From NCBI GenBank assembly GCA_934503195.1, contig CAKSVM010000029.1, forward strand, positions 1 through 34,255: DNA of 34,255 nt, read 5' to 3'. The stretch is from an uncultured Eubacteriales bacterium (GTDB lineage Bacteria > Bacillota > Clostridia > Oscillospirales > CAG-272). Below the pieces are notes generated by a model. That model worked only from the letters and a program-made list of their open reading frames with translations. It searched no databases and was not told the origin of the DNA. Positions within the stretch are counted from its first letter, which is position 1, and every line of letters begins with the position of its first letter. This document shows, piece after piece, positions 6,719 to 14,886 of this stretch. The position numbers were made by a program, and so were the translations under genes.

Positions 6719-8005
6719 ATGAAGCTTTCAGGCATACCAAACGAAAAGCAATCCGAGTTCTTCCGCTCGACCGCGAGATTCACCGCTTACGGCGGCGCGA
6801 GAGGCGGCGGCAAAAGCTGGGCTTTAAGGCGGAAGCTGATCGCGCTCGCGCTCCGCTATCCCGGCATCCATTGCCTGATCATCCGGAGAACCCTCTCGGA
6901 GCTTCGGATGAATCACGTTCTCCCTCTGCTTCGCGAACTCTCCGGTCAGGTGAGATTCTCGGCGGGCGAACGCGTGTTCAGATTCCCGAACGGGAGCCGG
7001 ATCGATCTCGGCTACCTCTCCTGCGACGCCGACACGCTCCGCTATCAGGGGCAGGAATACGACGTTATCGCGATCGACGAGGCGACGCAGATCACCGAAT
7101 ATCAGTTCGCGACGCTCAAAGGCTGTCTGCGCGGAATTGGGAAATTCCCGCGGAGAATGTATCTCACCTGCAATCCCGGCGGAGTCGGCCACGCGTGGGT
7201 CAAGCGGCTCTTCATCGACCGCGCGTTCAGAGAGGGCGAGAATCCGAAGGATTACAAATTCATTCAGGCTCTGGTTTATGACAATAACGTGCTGATGGAA
7301 CGCGATCCGGAATATGTGGCGTCGTTAAAGAGTCTGCCGGATCATCTTCGGGCGGCGTGGCTTGAGGGGCGGTGGGATCTATTCGCTGGGCAGTTCTTCC
7401 CCGAGTTCTCGCGTCAGCTTCACGTGGTACGGCCGCGGGAGCTTAAGGCGCGGGTCAGGTTCTGCGCGTTCGACTACGGGTTTGACAGGTTCGCGCTTCT
7501 CTTCTTCGCCGAGGAGGACGGGAAATTCGTAGTTTACCGCGAGTACTGCGAGTCGAATCTGACTCTGAGCGAAGCGGCGGCTAAGCTGGCGGAGCTTTGC
7601 GAGGCGGACAGGCGTCAGGGGATTCAGATAAGCTACGCCGCGGCGTCGCCGGATCTCTGGAACCGCCGTCAGGAATCGGGGCTTTCGGGCTTTGAGGTAA
7701 TGACGGCGTCGGCGGACATTCCGCCGCTGATCCGGGCGGACAACCGGAGGATTCCGGGCTGGCGCGCGGTTCGGGAGCTTTTGCACCGTTCCGGCGGGTT
7801 TGAGATCTTCGACACCTGCCGGGAGCTTACAAGTTCGATGGAATCGCTGCTTGTCGACGCGGGGAATCCGGAGGACGCGTCAGGCGAGCCGCACGAGGTG
7901 ACTCACGCGCCGGAGGCCTTACGCTACGGAATCATGTCGCGTCAGCGCGCGGGCGAGCCGGTGGTATCGGTCGCGGCGGGCGCGAGGGAGTTCGGGCGGT
8001 TCTGA
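6719..8005 (+). CDS. Phage terminase large subunit
   Basis: The 428-residue motor of DNA packaging: an ATPase plus an RNase H-fold nuclease that cuts concatemers. Visible: Walker A GGARGGGKS (25-33), Walker B VIAIDEAT (Asp120, Glu121), coupling motif LTCNPGG (149-155), nuclease start FCAFDYGFD (Asp252), second acidic position YAAASPD, and third near the end as THAPEALRYG, where Glu stands where many relatives have Asp. Length is normal for the family and no frameshift is present. AAAGGAGA precedes ATG 6719. It is the second gene of the cluster, after the small subunit. The large non-coding repeat B follows before the coat gene, whereas typical phages have the portal gene here. Confidence 0.93.
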   Translation: MKLSGIPNEKQSEFFRSTARFTAYGGARGGGKSWALRRKLIALALRYPGIHCLIIRRTLSELRMNHVLPLLRELSGQVRFSAGERVFRFPNGSRIDLGYLSCDADTLRYQGQEYDVIAIDEATQITEYQFATLKGCLRGIGKFPRRMYLTCNPGGVGHAWVKRLFIDRAFREGENPKDYKFIQALVYDNNVLMERDPEYVASLKSLPDHLRAAWLEGRWDLFAGQFFPEFSRQLHVVRPRELKARVRFCAFDYGFDRFALLFFAEEDGKFVVYREYCESNLTLSEAAAKLAELCEADRRQGIQISYAAASPDLWNRRQESGLSGFEVMTASADIPPLIRADNRRIPGWRAVRELLHRSGGFEIFDTCRELTSSMESLLVDAGNPEDASGEPHEVTHAPEALRYGIMSRQRAGEPVVSVAAGAREFGRF

Positions 8006-8028
8006 TTCCCGACAGGAATCCGCACATT

Positions 8029-8535
8029 CGGCGGCCGCTGTAACGGCGGCGACAGATTCGCACAAATTTTCTGCGGCGGCCGCCCCCGCAGGAACCAGCC
8101 GCCAAACGTGACTAGCGATTTTGCAGAAATGAAACGGCGGCGCAAACCCGCAGAAATTCCACGGCCGGGACACAAAATGAACGCCCGAGGAGCGGAAACC
8201 ACACCACACGCACAACCCGAAAACCAGCGCGCGGCCGCCGTATGCGTATCCAACATGGCACTCATAATCCGCGGCGGCCGCACCAAACGGAACAAAGCCG
8301 CCAAACCAACCTAATGCTTTTACGCAATCTGCAAGGCGGCGCGCATCGGGCTGTTTGAGCCTCCCTTTGCAGGGAAAGAGGAGTCCAGAGGGGGCAGTTG
8401 CTTGCAACTGCTGGGACTCGCCTTCCCCGGCGGCGAGTGCCCCGCCCTTTCCCCTTTGGCCCCTTTCGCAGAGATGAAATCTCGGCGCAAATCCGCGCCA
8501 GGCGCAAACAACTTTTTTCCAAAGCGAACAAATCA
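8029..8535 (+). repeat. Long structured intergenic repeat, copy B
   Basis: Same order of modules and same orientation as copy A, filling the gap between terminase and coat. Module 2 arms are at 8231-8240 and 8271-8281, and the loop sequence matches copies A and C. CAGTTGC-TT-GCAACTG is at 8395-8410. The left module 2 arm has lost one base relative to A and C, which would shift any reading frame, so the conservation is at the nucleic-acid level. The outer module 3 stem is CCAGAGGGG / CCCCTTTGG, still pairable through a G-U. The GCC-TTCCCC hairpin is damaged here. The remaining 140 bp up to the coat gene hold a CCCGA / TCGGG hairpin and an A+T-rich leader. Confidence 0.85.
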
Positions 8536-8674
8536 CTTAACCCACGATATAAATCGTTCACACCGCGGCACACGCCGAAAGCCACCCGACTTTTTCGGGA
8601 AAATGAAACATAATCCGGCGTCATACGCCGCGCGCGGACGTTTATATAAATAATTTTTTCGGAGGTATTCCAAA

Positions 8675-9502
8675 ATGGCAATTTCCAACTTCCTCACCAC
8701 CGTCTGGAGCGAGGCTCTCATCCGTCAGCTCGACGGCAAGTACGTCGCCGTCGCCAACTGTAACCGCGACTACGACGGAGATATCGTCGGCAAGGGTTCG
8801 ACCGTCAAGGTCTGCTCGGTCGGCGACGTGACCGTTTCCGACTACACCAAGAACACCAACATGGACGCGCCGGAAACCCTCTCGGACTCGGCGGCGACGA
8901 TCACGATCTCGCAGGCGAAGTCCTTCAACTTCCAGATCGACGACATCGACCGCGCGCAGTCCTCGCCGAAGCTCATGGAGATGGCGATGGCGAAGGCCGC
9001 GTCGGCTCTCGCGAACGTCGCCGACAAGTACGTCTTCTCGCTCTGCACCGAGGCGGCGACCACTAATACGATCACCCAGACCGCGCTGACCAAGGACAAC
9101 ATCGTCGACACGATCGTCTCGGCGCGCGAGAAGCTCCTCGCGAATGGCGTTCCCGGCTCGGAGCCGACCGTGCTTGAGGTAACCCCGTCGGTCGCCGCGC
9201 TGATCATGAAGGCGAAGATTCTGAACGGCACCGAGAACGCGGAAGCTCTCTCGAACGGCTGCATCGGAAACTTCATCGGCTTCGAGGTCTTCGTCTCGCC
9301 GAACATTGTGACCGACAGCACCTCGAAGAATATGCAGTGCTTCGCCCGCACGAAGCGTGCGATCGCGTTCGCGGAGCAGATAAGCAGTGTTGAGGCCTAC
9401 CGTCCCGAGTCGCGTTTTGCCGACGCGGTGAAGGGTCTGCACCTTTACGGCGCGAAGGTAATCTACCCCGACGAATTCGTTCTCGTCAGCGTTAAGATCT
9501 AA
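8675..9502 (+). CDS. Phage major capsid (coat) protein, P22-coat-like
   Basis: A 275-residue coat protein, expected to build the icosahedral shell with the HK97 fold. It opens with MAISNFLTTVWSEALI, then CNRDYDGDIVGKGSTVKVCSVGDVTVSDYTKNTNM, QAKSFNFQIDDIDRAQ and, late, the pattern VLVEVTPSVAALI-like plus GNFIGFEVFVSPNIV. This set of motifs is common in P22-coat-like proteins of Firmicutes phages. It is shorter than the 430-residue P22 coat itself and lacks an obvious extra I-domain. There is no protease or scaffold gene beside it. GGAGG lies about nine bases before ATG 8675. It is flanked on both sides by long repeats. Confidence 0.8.
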   Translation: MAISNFLTTVWSEALIRQLDGKYVAVANCNRDYDGDIVGKGSTVKVCSVGDVTVSDYTKNTNMDAPETLSDSAATITISQAKSFNFQIDDIDRAQSSPKLMEMAMAKAASALANVADKYVFSLCTEAATTNTITQTALTKDNIVDTIVSAREKLLANGVPGSEPTVLEVTPSVAALIMKAKILNGTENAEALSNGCIGNFIGFEVFVSPNIVTDSTSKNMQCFARTKRAIAFAEQISSVEAYRPESRFADAVKGLHLYGAKVIYPDEFVLVSVKI

Positions 9503-9542
9503 GGCAGTGGCGGGGAGCCCCCGCTGGCGGGCATCGACTCTT

Positions 9543-9697
9543 ACATCGCGCATAACGCTTGCGTTATGCCGATGCTCACCTCCCGCGGACACGACTCCTC
9601 CGTCGGCAGGGTGCGACCCTGCACTCGGACATCGCGCACAACGCTTGTGCAAATGATATTCTTTATCCCACGCGGACACGACTCCTCCGTCGTCTGA
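9543..9697 (+). repeat. Two-copy tandem repeat, about 87-bp period, rich in perfect palindromes
   Basis: ACATCGCGCA-AACGCTTG recurs at 9543 and 9629, and GCGGACACGACTCCTCCGTCG at 9585 and 9672. Perfect hairpins lie inside: CATAACGC-TT-GCGTTATG (9551-9568), GCAGGGT-GCG-ACCCTGC (9606-9622) and GCACAA-CGC-TTGTGC (9636-9650). No gene is seen between 9503 and 10552; this array and repeat C fill it. Confidence 0.7.
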
Positions 9698-9796
9698 GTT
9701 CCGACGAGTTGCGGGCTGCTCGACCTCCCGGTGGCCGGAAGTACTAGGCGCAAAGTGAATTTGTGTCTGGTTGCGGATGCACGACAACGGGAATGT

Positions 9797-10317
9797 TGCG
9801 GCCGCCGGAACGTGCGCGAGCCGCCGAAGCGAAGCGGAGGCGGCGACAGATTCGCACAGATTTCATGCGGCGGCCGCCCCCGCAGAAACCAGCCGCCAAA
9901 CGGAGCGAGCGGTTTTTACGAAATAAAACGGCGGCGCAGACTCGCAGGAATTCCACGGCCGGGACACAAAATGAACGCCCGAGGAGCAGAACTCACACCA
10001 TCAGCACAATCCGAAAACTAGCGCGCGGCCGCCGCTATGCGTATCCAACATGGCACTCATAATCCGCGGCGGCCGCACCAAACGGAACAAAGCCGCCAAA
10101 CCAAACTGACAATTTTTCCAAATTTGTGATGGCGGTGCGCATCGGGCTGTTTGAGCCTCCCTTTGCAGGGTGAGGAGATTCCAAAGGGGAGAGGACTGCT
10201 TTCCCCGGCGGCGAGGGGAAAGCCGCCCTTTCCCCTTTGGCCCCCTTTACGAGATGAAATCTCGGCGCACAACCGCGTTTGGCGCAAACAACATTTTTCC
10301 AAAGCGAACAAATCGCT
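9797..10317 (+). repeat. Long structured intergenic repeat, copy C
   Basis: Third full-length member, same orientation as A and B. Module 2 arms are at 10025-10035 and 10066-10076. The outer module 3 stem CCAAAGGGGA / TCCCCTTTGG (10181-10190, 10231-10240) is perfect and longer than in A. The inner hairpin is GCTTTCCCC / GGGGAAAGC (10198-10206, 10215-10223). Relative to copy A one pair has changed from C-G to T-A on both sides, a compensatory change. The CAGTTGC hairpin is missing. Between 10318 and 10552 I see no gene, only G+C-rich DNA leading to the ribosome binding site of the next gene. Confidence 0.85.
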
Positions 10318-10552
10318 ACAGCACTCCGGGACAGCGTTTAAGCGTCCCACACAGAACCACCGGGCGGGCGGGCAGTACCAAGCCCCACGTTCTCGGGCGC
10401 ACAAAACCAGAGAACGCCCGGGCTGACCGCCGAACCTACACCAGCGGGCATTTCAGCCGCCGCTCCGGCGATGGCGGCGCGCCGCGAATCCGCTCCGAAT
10501 CACCGCATCTTAACACCACCGCATCCCCCCACATCGCCAGAAAGGACACCAT

Positions 10553-10903
10553 ATGATAACCTATAACGATATTTACCTCCACGCGCTCGCGCTTATCGGC
10601 GAGACGCCATCCGACGCGACCGCGGATTATTCCGACCGCGCCGACCTTCTCTTCCCTGACGTCATCGCTTCGCTCGGCGACGCGTCGACACTTGACGGAT
10701 GGTCTCCGGCGAAGGTTCAGAAAACCGATCAGTTCGCCCTCGACGCGAAGCTTGAACCCGCAGCCGCCGAACTCCTCGCGTCGTTCCTGATTGAGCCGGA
10801 GGATCACGATTTCGCCGCCCGGCTCGCCGCTCGGTCGGCTGTGACCGCTCGCATTGCCGCCGACGTAAGTTCGGTTCGCGACGTTTATCCGGACGGTGAG
10901 TGA
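10553..10903 (+). CDS. Putative head-tail connector-like phage protein
   Basis: A 116-residue protein, mostly helical by appearance: MITYNDIYLHALALIGET, then YSDRADLLFPDVIASLGDAS and DQFALDAKLEPAAAELLASFLIEPEDHDFAARLAARS. Small helical proteins of this size next to coat and portal genes are often head-completion or connector proteins that extend the portal ring. I do not recognise the family for certain. ATG 10553 has AAAGGA eight bases upstream, and the next gene begins 27 bp after the stop with its own AAAGGA, so the two form an operon. Confidence 0.5.
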   Translation: MITYNDIYLHALALIGETPSDATADYSDRADLLFPDVIASLGDASTLDGWSPAKVQKTDQFALDAKLEPAAAELLASFLIEPEDHDFAARLAARSAVTARIAADVSSVRDVYPDGE

Positions 10904-10930
10904 GTCACTTCCAATGCGAAAGGATTTATT

Positions 10931-12700
10931 ATGAAAACTCATTCTGTATCATCCCTGCCCGATTTCGACCGGATCATCAACTTCCGCGTCGGCGCGGACG
11001 GGAATCTCGAAAAGCGCGGCGGCGCGAAGTTTATCCTCGGCGTCGCCGCCCTCATACGCGGCGCGCTGACCGTCAGCACCGACGAGGGCGACTATATCTA
11101 CTATGTCTTCGCCACCTATCTCATGCGGCTGAAGGTAAGCTCCGATCTCACGGCGCGGAGCGAAACCGTCGGTTCACTTAAGGGTGCGGTTTTCTCCTCT
11201 CAGGACGAAAAGGTCTGCGTCTTCATGTTCGCCGGCTCGGTCTGTGTTCTGGGCGGCGGGAACCTTTACGCTTACAACGGAACCTCTGTTTCGGTCGTCG
11301 ACGGATATGTGCCGCTCATTCAGAGGATGACGAACCGGCTCGGAGTCGGAACCTCATTCGAGCGCGTCAATCTCCTGACGAACAAGGTACGCGCGCGGTT
11401 TGTGGCCGACGGCTCGACCCGCGATTTCAGGCTCAACTTCGCCGTGACGTCGGTCGACGCGGTTTATGTCGCAGGGACTCTGATCGACACCTCAAAGTAC
11501 ACTGTCACGATCAACGAGCGTTTCACGACCGTCACGACGACCTCGGTTTACACGTCGAATTCGGACGAAGAAGACATCATCGAGATCTGGTTCACCCTCT
11601 CGAAGGATTCCGAGCGTTCGCGTATCACCTCCTGCAAAAGGGCCGTCGCGTACGGCGGCGACACCGATTCGCGGATCTTCCTCTACGGCGGGAACGAATC
11701 GGCGACGCTCTTTCCGAGCGAGCCTTCGGGCGCGGATTCGGGTCAGAAGCTGTCGTTTGACTATTTCCCGTCGGGCGGGCAGATCACGGTCGGCGACGGA
11801 AATCTTCCGGTGACCGGAGCGTGCCGTCAGTTTGATCGTCTCGCGCTTTTCACGCCCGAGAGCGCGTACTACACTTATCCGAAGGATGAGGGGGTTACGA
11901 ACGGGATCCGATTCTTCTCGTTCCCGATTCTGCCGCTTAATTCGGATGTCGGCGCGACCGAGTGCGGCGGCGCGGTTCTCTGCGAAAACGAGCCTTACGC
12001 GCTGTCACAGGGCGGGCTTTACCGATTCAAGTCGACGTCGGTACGCGACGAGCGATTGGCGATCCGGATCGAGCCGCCGGAATATCTGGGGTTCGCGGAG
12101 AATTTCGAGTCGATGACGCTCTTTGTGAACCGGCTTCGGGGCGAGGTCTGGTGCCACGCGGGCGACAAAGTCGCGATCTACAATGCGCGAAAAGACTGTT
12201 GGTATCAGTTCACGGGCGTTTCAGCGGACGGAATTTTCAATTTCAAGGGTGAGGCGGCGTATTTTTCGGGCAAGTCGTTCCGGATTTTCACCGACACGAT
12301 TCACTCAGACGGGCTTACCGCGTTCACGGCCGAGTGCGAGACGAAGTGGATTGAGCTTGACGGAGCCACAAAGAGTGCGTCGCTTACCGCGGGGGCAATA
12401 ATCGGTTCATCCGATTCAGCGCGGACGGCGAAGTTCGAGCTGCTTTCAGACTGCGGGGTTCGTCCGGCACTTGACGAGAGCGGGACGGCGATCGGGCTTC
12501 GGAAGGTAAGCAGGCAGTTCAAATCACCGCCGTCCGATTCGCCGACGGTATTTGAGACGCGGGCGCGGGTACGCAGAACGCGGCACGTAAAGCTTTTACT
12601 CCGGTCGGTTTCGGCCGGGGTCAACGAGGACGGGGAGGCCGTCGAGGTTTCCGACTCGAATCCGCTCGTGATCTCCTCGATGTTTGTAAAGGAGGGGTAA
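10931..12700 (+). CDS. P22 gp10-like tail nozzle / DNA-stabilisation protein (putative)
   Basis: A 589-residue, beta-rich protein. The N-terminus reads LPDFDRIINFRVGADGNLEKRGGAKFILG, resembling the 'N...DGSL.KRPG' opening of podoviral packaged-DNA stabilisation/nozzle proteins (P22 gp10 type). Repeated short beta blades follow, such as EKVCVFMFAGSVCVLGGGNLYAYNG, AYGGDTDSRIFLYGGNE and FTPESAYYTYPKDEG, consistent with a beta-propeller. In P22 such a protein closes the portal channel and forms the tail nozzle. ATG 10931 has AAAGGA seven bases upstream. It ends nearly on top of the ribosome binding site of the 54-residue membrane-protein gene. No tail-needle or tailspike gene follows, which is odd for this type. 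Confidence 0.6.
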   Translation: MKTHSVSSLPDFDRIINFRVGADGNLEKRGGAKFILGVAALIRGALTVSTDEGDYIYYVFATYLMRLKVSSDLTARSETVGSLKGAVFSSQDEKVCVFMFAGSVCVLGGGNLYAYNGTSVSVVDGYVPLIQRMTNRLGVGTSFERVNLLTNKVRARFVADGSTRDFRLNFAVTSVDAVYVAGTLIDTSKYTVTINERFTTVTTTSVYTSNSDEEDIIEIWFTLSKDSERSRITSCKRAVAYGGDTDSRIFLYGGNESATLFPSEPSGADSGQKLSFDYFPSGGQITVGDGNLPVTGACRQFDRLALFTPESAYYTYPKDEGVTNGIRFFSFPILPLNSDVGATECGGAVLCENEPYALSQGGLYRFKSTSVRDERLAIRIEPPEYLGFAENFESMTLFVNRLRGEVWCHAGDKVAIYNARKDCWYQFTGVSADGIFNFKGEAAYFSGKSFRIFTDTIHSDGLTAFTAECETKWIELDGATKSASLTAGAIIGSSDSARTAKFELLSDCGVRPALDESGTAIGLRKVSRQFKSPPSDSPTVFETRARVRRTRHVKLLLRSVSAGVNEDGEAVEVSDSNPLVISSMFVKEG

Positions 12701-12702
12701 CG

Positions 12703-12867
12703 GTGGTTACGGTGAGTGTGTTTATTCTCGCGGCTTTATTCGGGGTCGTGATCGGGTTCGCGTTCGGGTTTGCCGCCGGGGTTGCCGCGCGGCGGGGGCA
12801 TAGCGGCGGTGCTGACGCGGGTACGGACTCCGACGCGGACGGGATTGACGAGTTTCTGCGGTACTGA
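12703..12867 (+). CDS. 54-residue single-pass membrane protein with GTG start
   Basis: This short gene starts at GTG 12703, five bases after a strong GGAGGGG (12691-12697) that overlaps the end of the nozzle gene, and stops at TGA 12865-12867. It encodes a hydrophobic helix rich in small residues (SVFILAALFGVVIGFAFGFAAGV), two arginines (stop-transfer), then an acidic tail DSDADGIDEFLRY. The N-out or N-in topology is not decided. Function is unknown. Small membrane proteins in phage structural operons can be holin-like or ejection proteins; nothing here proves either. Confidence 0.6.
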   Translation: MVTVSVFILAALFGVVIGFAFGFAAGVAARRGHSGGADAGTDSDADGIDEFLRY

Positions 12868-13190
12868 GCGGCTTCTGGCTCCTGGTTCGGCCTCCTGATT
12901 TCCGGATTCCCGCCGCTCAGGGAGCGCACGGCGGAAGTTTCGGCAGGATCGATATGGTTTACTTCCATTACAAACGCTTTGCGGCGGATGGTATTCTGGA
13001 TTTCGGCTGGTCGGAATTTGATTGGTTAGCCTGCGTGGTGGCGGTTTTCGCGGCGCGGGGGCCGCACACTTTATTTTACGGTCGGGTGGTGTCCCCCTGC
13101 GGCTTCGCCGCTGTCCCCCCTACGGGGGGACGGCGGTGTGGGGTCTGCTTGGCCGCGCGAATTTGTTATTTTTTAAGAAAGGATTTTACA
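12868..13190 (+). other. 323-bp non-coding gap with nested G+C-rich hairpins
   Basis: No gene is supported. Perfect hairpins include GCGGC-TTC-GCCGC (13099-13111) and GTCCCCCC-TAC-GGGGGGAC (13113-13131), inside a larger near-palindrome from about 13086 to 13139. These are unlike repeats A-D. The right end supplies AGAAAGGA, the portal ribosome binding site. The open frame through the gap in line with the portal gene has no start signal and looks like translated repeat DNA. Confidence 0.55.
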
Positions 13191-14735
13191 ATGAAAAATC
13201 AGGCAACGCATCTCTCTTGGCGGCAGTTTGAGGCCGGACGCGATTACAATTCGCGCATCGGGTTCTACGAGAACGCCGCAGTAAACGAACGCTTCTACCG
13301 CGGCGATCAGTGGCGTTCGGTCACCTCCGGCATCCTCCCGACGCCGGTCTTCAACTTCACGCGCAGAATCGTCGACTATATGTGCGCGAAAATCGCTTCC
13401 GACAACGTCGACATCGTCTACTCCGACGAGAATATGCCCTTCATCTCGGGCGACGACGAGAGGGAGCGCGTCTCAAAGGCCGTCGCGCTTCTGAATCGCA
13501 ACGCCGCCTACCGCTGGGAAAAGTGCCGCATGGATCGGCTGATCCGTCAGGTTCTCCTCGACGCGGCGATTTCGGGCGACGGCGTGTTCTTCACCTACTG
13601 GGATCCGTCGGTCGCGACCGGGCAGGCCTTCACCGGGGACATCGTAACGGTCGCGCTCGACTCGACGAATCTCTTCGTCGCCGACGTCAACTCGTCCGAC
13701 ATTCAGTCGCAGAGCTACGTGATCGTCTCTGGGCGCGCCGCGGTTGAGTCGCTCAGAGCCGAGGCTCTCTCGGCCGGGATTCCGCCCGAGTCGGTCGACA
13801 AAATCGTCGCCGACGACGACACCTCGCACGGCGCGGGCGATCACGCGTCGATCGAGTCGGACGCGCCCGACGCCGAAAAGGCGACGTATATCATCAAGTT
13901 CTTCCGCGACGCCTCGGGGCGGGTCTGCTTCGAGAAATCGGTGAAGAATCTCGTCATAAAGACGGTCGTCACCAGACTTAAGCTCTATCCGGTCGTGTCG
14001 TTCCCGTGGATTCCGACGAAGAATTCCTACCACGGGAGCTCGCCGATCACGCCGCTGATTCAGAATCAGAAGTACGTCAACAAGGCCTACGCGCTCTTAA
14101 TGAAGCACATGATCGACTCGGCGTTCTCGAAGGTCGTCTACGACAAGACCAGAATTCCCGAGTGGACGAACGAGGTCGGACAGGCGATCGGCGTCATCGG
14201 CGGCGATCTCTCGGGCGTCGCGGCGACGATTTCGCCCGGCGAGATGGACGTCGGATTCACCGGGGTCATCGATTCGGTCATCGAACAGACCAAGAGCGCG
14301 TCGGGCGCGACCGTGGCCTCGCTCGGCGAGTCGCAGGCGAACAACACGTCGGCAATCCTCGCATTACAGGAGTCGAACGACGAGACGCTCGATCAGATCC
14401 GCTCGTCGCTCCACACCGCGCTCGAAGAACTCGCCGCGATCTGGGTCGACTTCATGTGCGCGTATTATTCGGATGGGCGGATGGTCGTCTCGGGCGACGG
14501 CGCGGAAAGGCTCGATTGCAGCCTGCTGCGGTCGGAACTGATCCGTGCGAGAGTCGACGTCGGCCGCGCGACGAAGTTCTCGAAGGCGTCGTCGCTCACC
14601 GCGCTGAAATCGCTGCTCGACGGCGGCTATATCACCTTCGCCGAGTACCTCGAACGTCTCCCCGACGGCGTGATCCCGATGCGCGACGAGCTGATCGCCG
14701 CGCACGACGCGGACGTCAAAGCGGAGAACGCGTAA
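13191..14735 (+). CDS. Phage portal protein, P22-like
   Basis: A 514-residue portal, the ring at one capsid vertex through which DNA is pumped in and out. Recognisable parts: WRQFEAGRDYNSRIGFYENAAVNERFYRGDQW at the start, TPVFNFTRRIVDYMCAKIAS, LLDAAISGDGVFFTYWDP, a central VSFPWIPTKNSYHGSSPITPLIQNQKYVNKAYALLMKHM (the wing/stem region typical of Firmicutes portals), then SASGATVASLGESQANNTSAILALQESNDETLDQIRSSLHTALEELAAIWVDFM. The start is ATG 13191, preceded by AGAAAGGA; the frame is open further upstream to 12954 but that part is the hairpin-rich gap. In most tailed phages the portal follows the large terminase; here it comes after the coat and nozzle genes. Confidence 0.88.
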   Translation: MKNQATHLSWRQFEAGRDYNSRIGFYENAAVNERFYRGDQWRSVTSGILPTPVFNFTRRIVDYMCAKIASDNVDIVYSDENMPFISGDDERERVSKAVALLNRNAAYRWEKCRMDRLIRQVLLDAAISGDGVFFTYWDPSVATGQAFTGDIVTVALDSTNLFVADVNSSDIQSQSYVIVSGRAAVESLRAEALSAGIPPESVDKIVADDDTSHGAGDHASIESDAPDAEKATYIIKFFRDASGRVCFEKSVKNLVIKTVVTRLKLYPVVSFPWIPTKNSYHGSSPITPLIQNQKYVNKAYALLMKHMIDSAFSKVVYDKTRIPEWTNEVGQAIGVIGGDLSGVAATISPGEMDVGFTGVIDSVIEQTKSASGATVASLGESQANNTSAILALQESNDETLDQIRSSLHTALEELAAIWVDFMCAYYSDGRMVVSGDGAERLDCSLLRSELIRARVDVGRATKFSKASSLTALKSLLDGGYITFAEYLERLPDGVIPMRDELIAAHDADVKAENA

Positions 14736-14744
14736 CGCAGCGAA

Positions 14745-14852
14745 GCGGCGGGAGCAAGCCCCCGCCCTACGGTAACTGCCAACAAACACCGCACAAACCA
14801 AAAACCAACCCGCGGCCGCCGCGGACGTATTCATAATCCGTGGCGGCCGTGC
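14745..14852 (+). repeat. Repeat copy D, fragment of the long intergenic repeat
   Basis: Only module 2 is recognisable: arms GCGGCCGCC (14812-14820) and GGCGGCCG (14842-14849) with TATTCATAATCC between, matching the ACTCATAATCC part of copies A-C. To its left, 14750-14775 is a short GGCGGGAGCAAGCCCCCGCC hairpin-type motif. It fills the gap between portal and the last gene of the cluster. Confidence 0.65.
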
Positions 14853-14886
14853 CGGACGATAACGAAAATCAAGAAAGAGGTACAAA

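Noticed and set aside
7919..8681. Overlapping minus-strand frames across repeat B
   Set aside because: They overlap one another and the end of the terminase gene, lack ribosome binding sites, and follow the repeat's G+C-rich palindromes.
8642..9787. 381-residue minus-strand frame opposite the coat gene
   Set aside because: It lies antisense to a clear coat gene, is full of Arg/Asp/Val typical of reverse-frame reading of G+C-rich codons, and has no start signal.
5598..10317. CRISPR array as an explanation of the repeats
   Set aside because: Units are about 500 bp, few and unevenly spaced, with coding genes between; there are no short repeats with unique spacers and no cas genes.
9503..10552. 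Insertion sequence between coat and connector genes
   Set aside because: No transposase frame and no terminal repeats with target duplication were found; the DNA is the tandem array plus repeat C.
12954..13190. N-terminal extension of the portal protein
   Set aside because: The extra residues come from hairpin-rich intergenic DNA; ATG 13191 has a good AGAAAGGA and a normal portal N-terminus.
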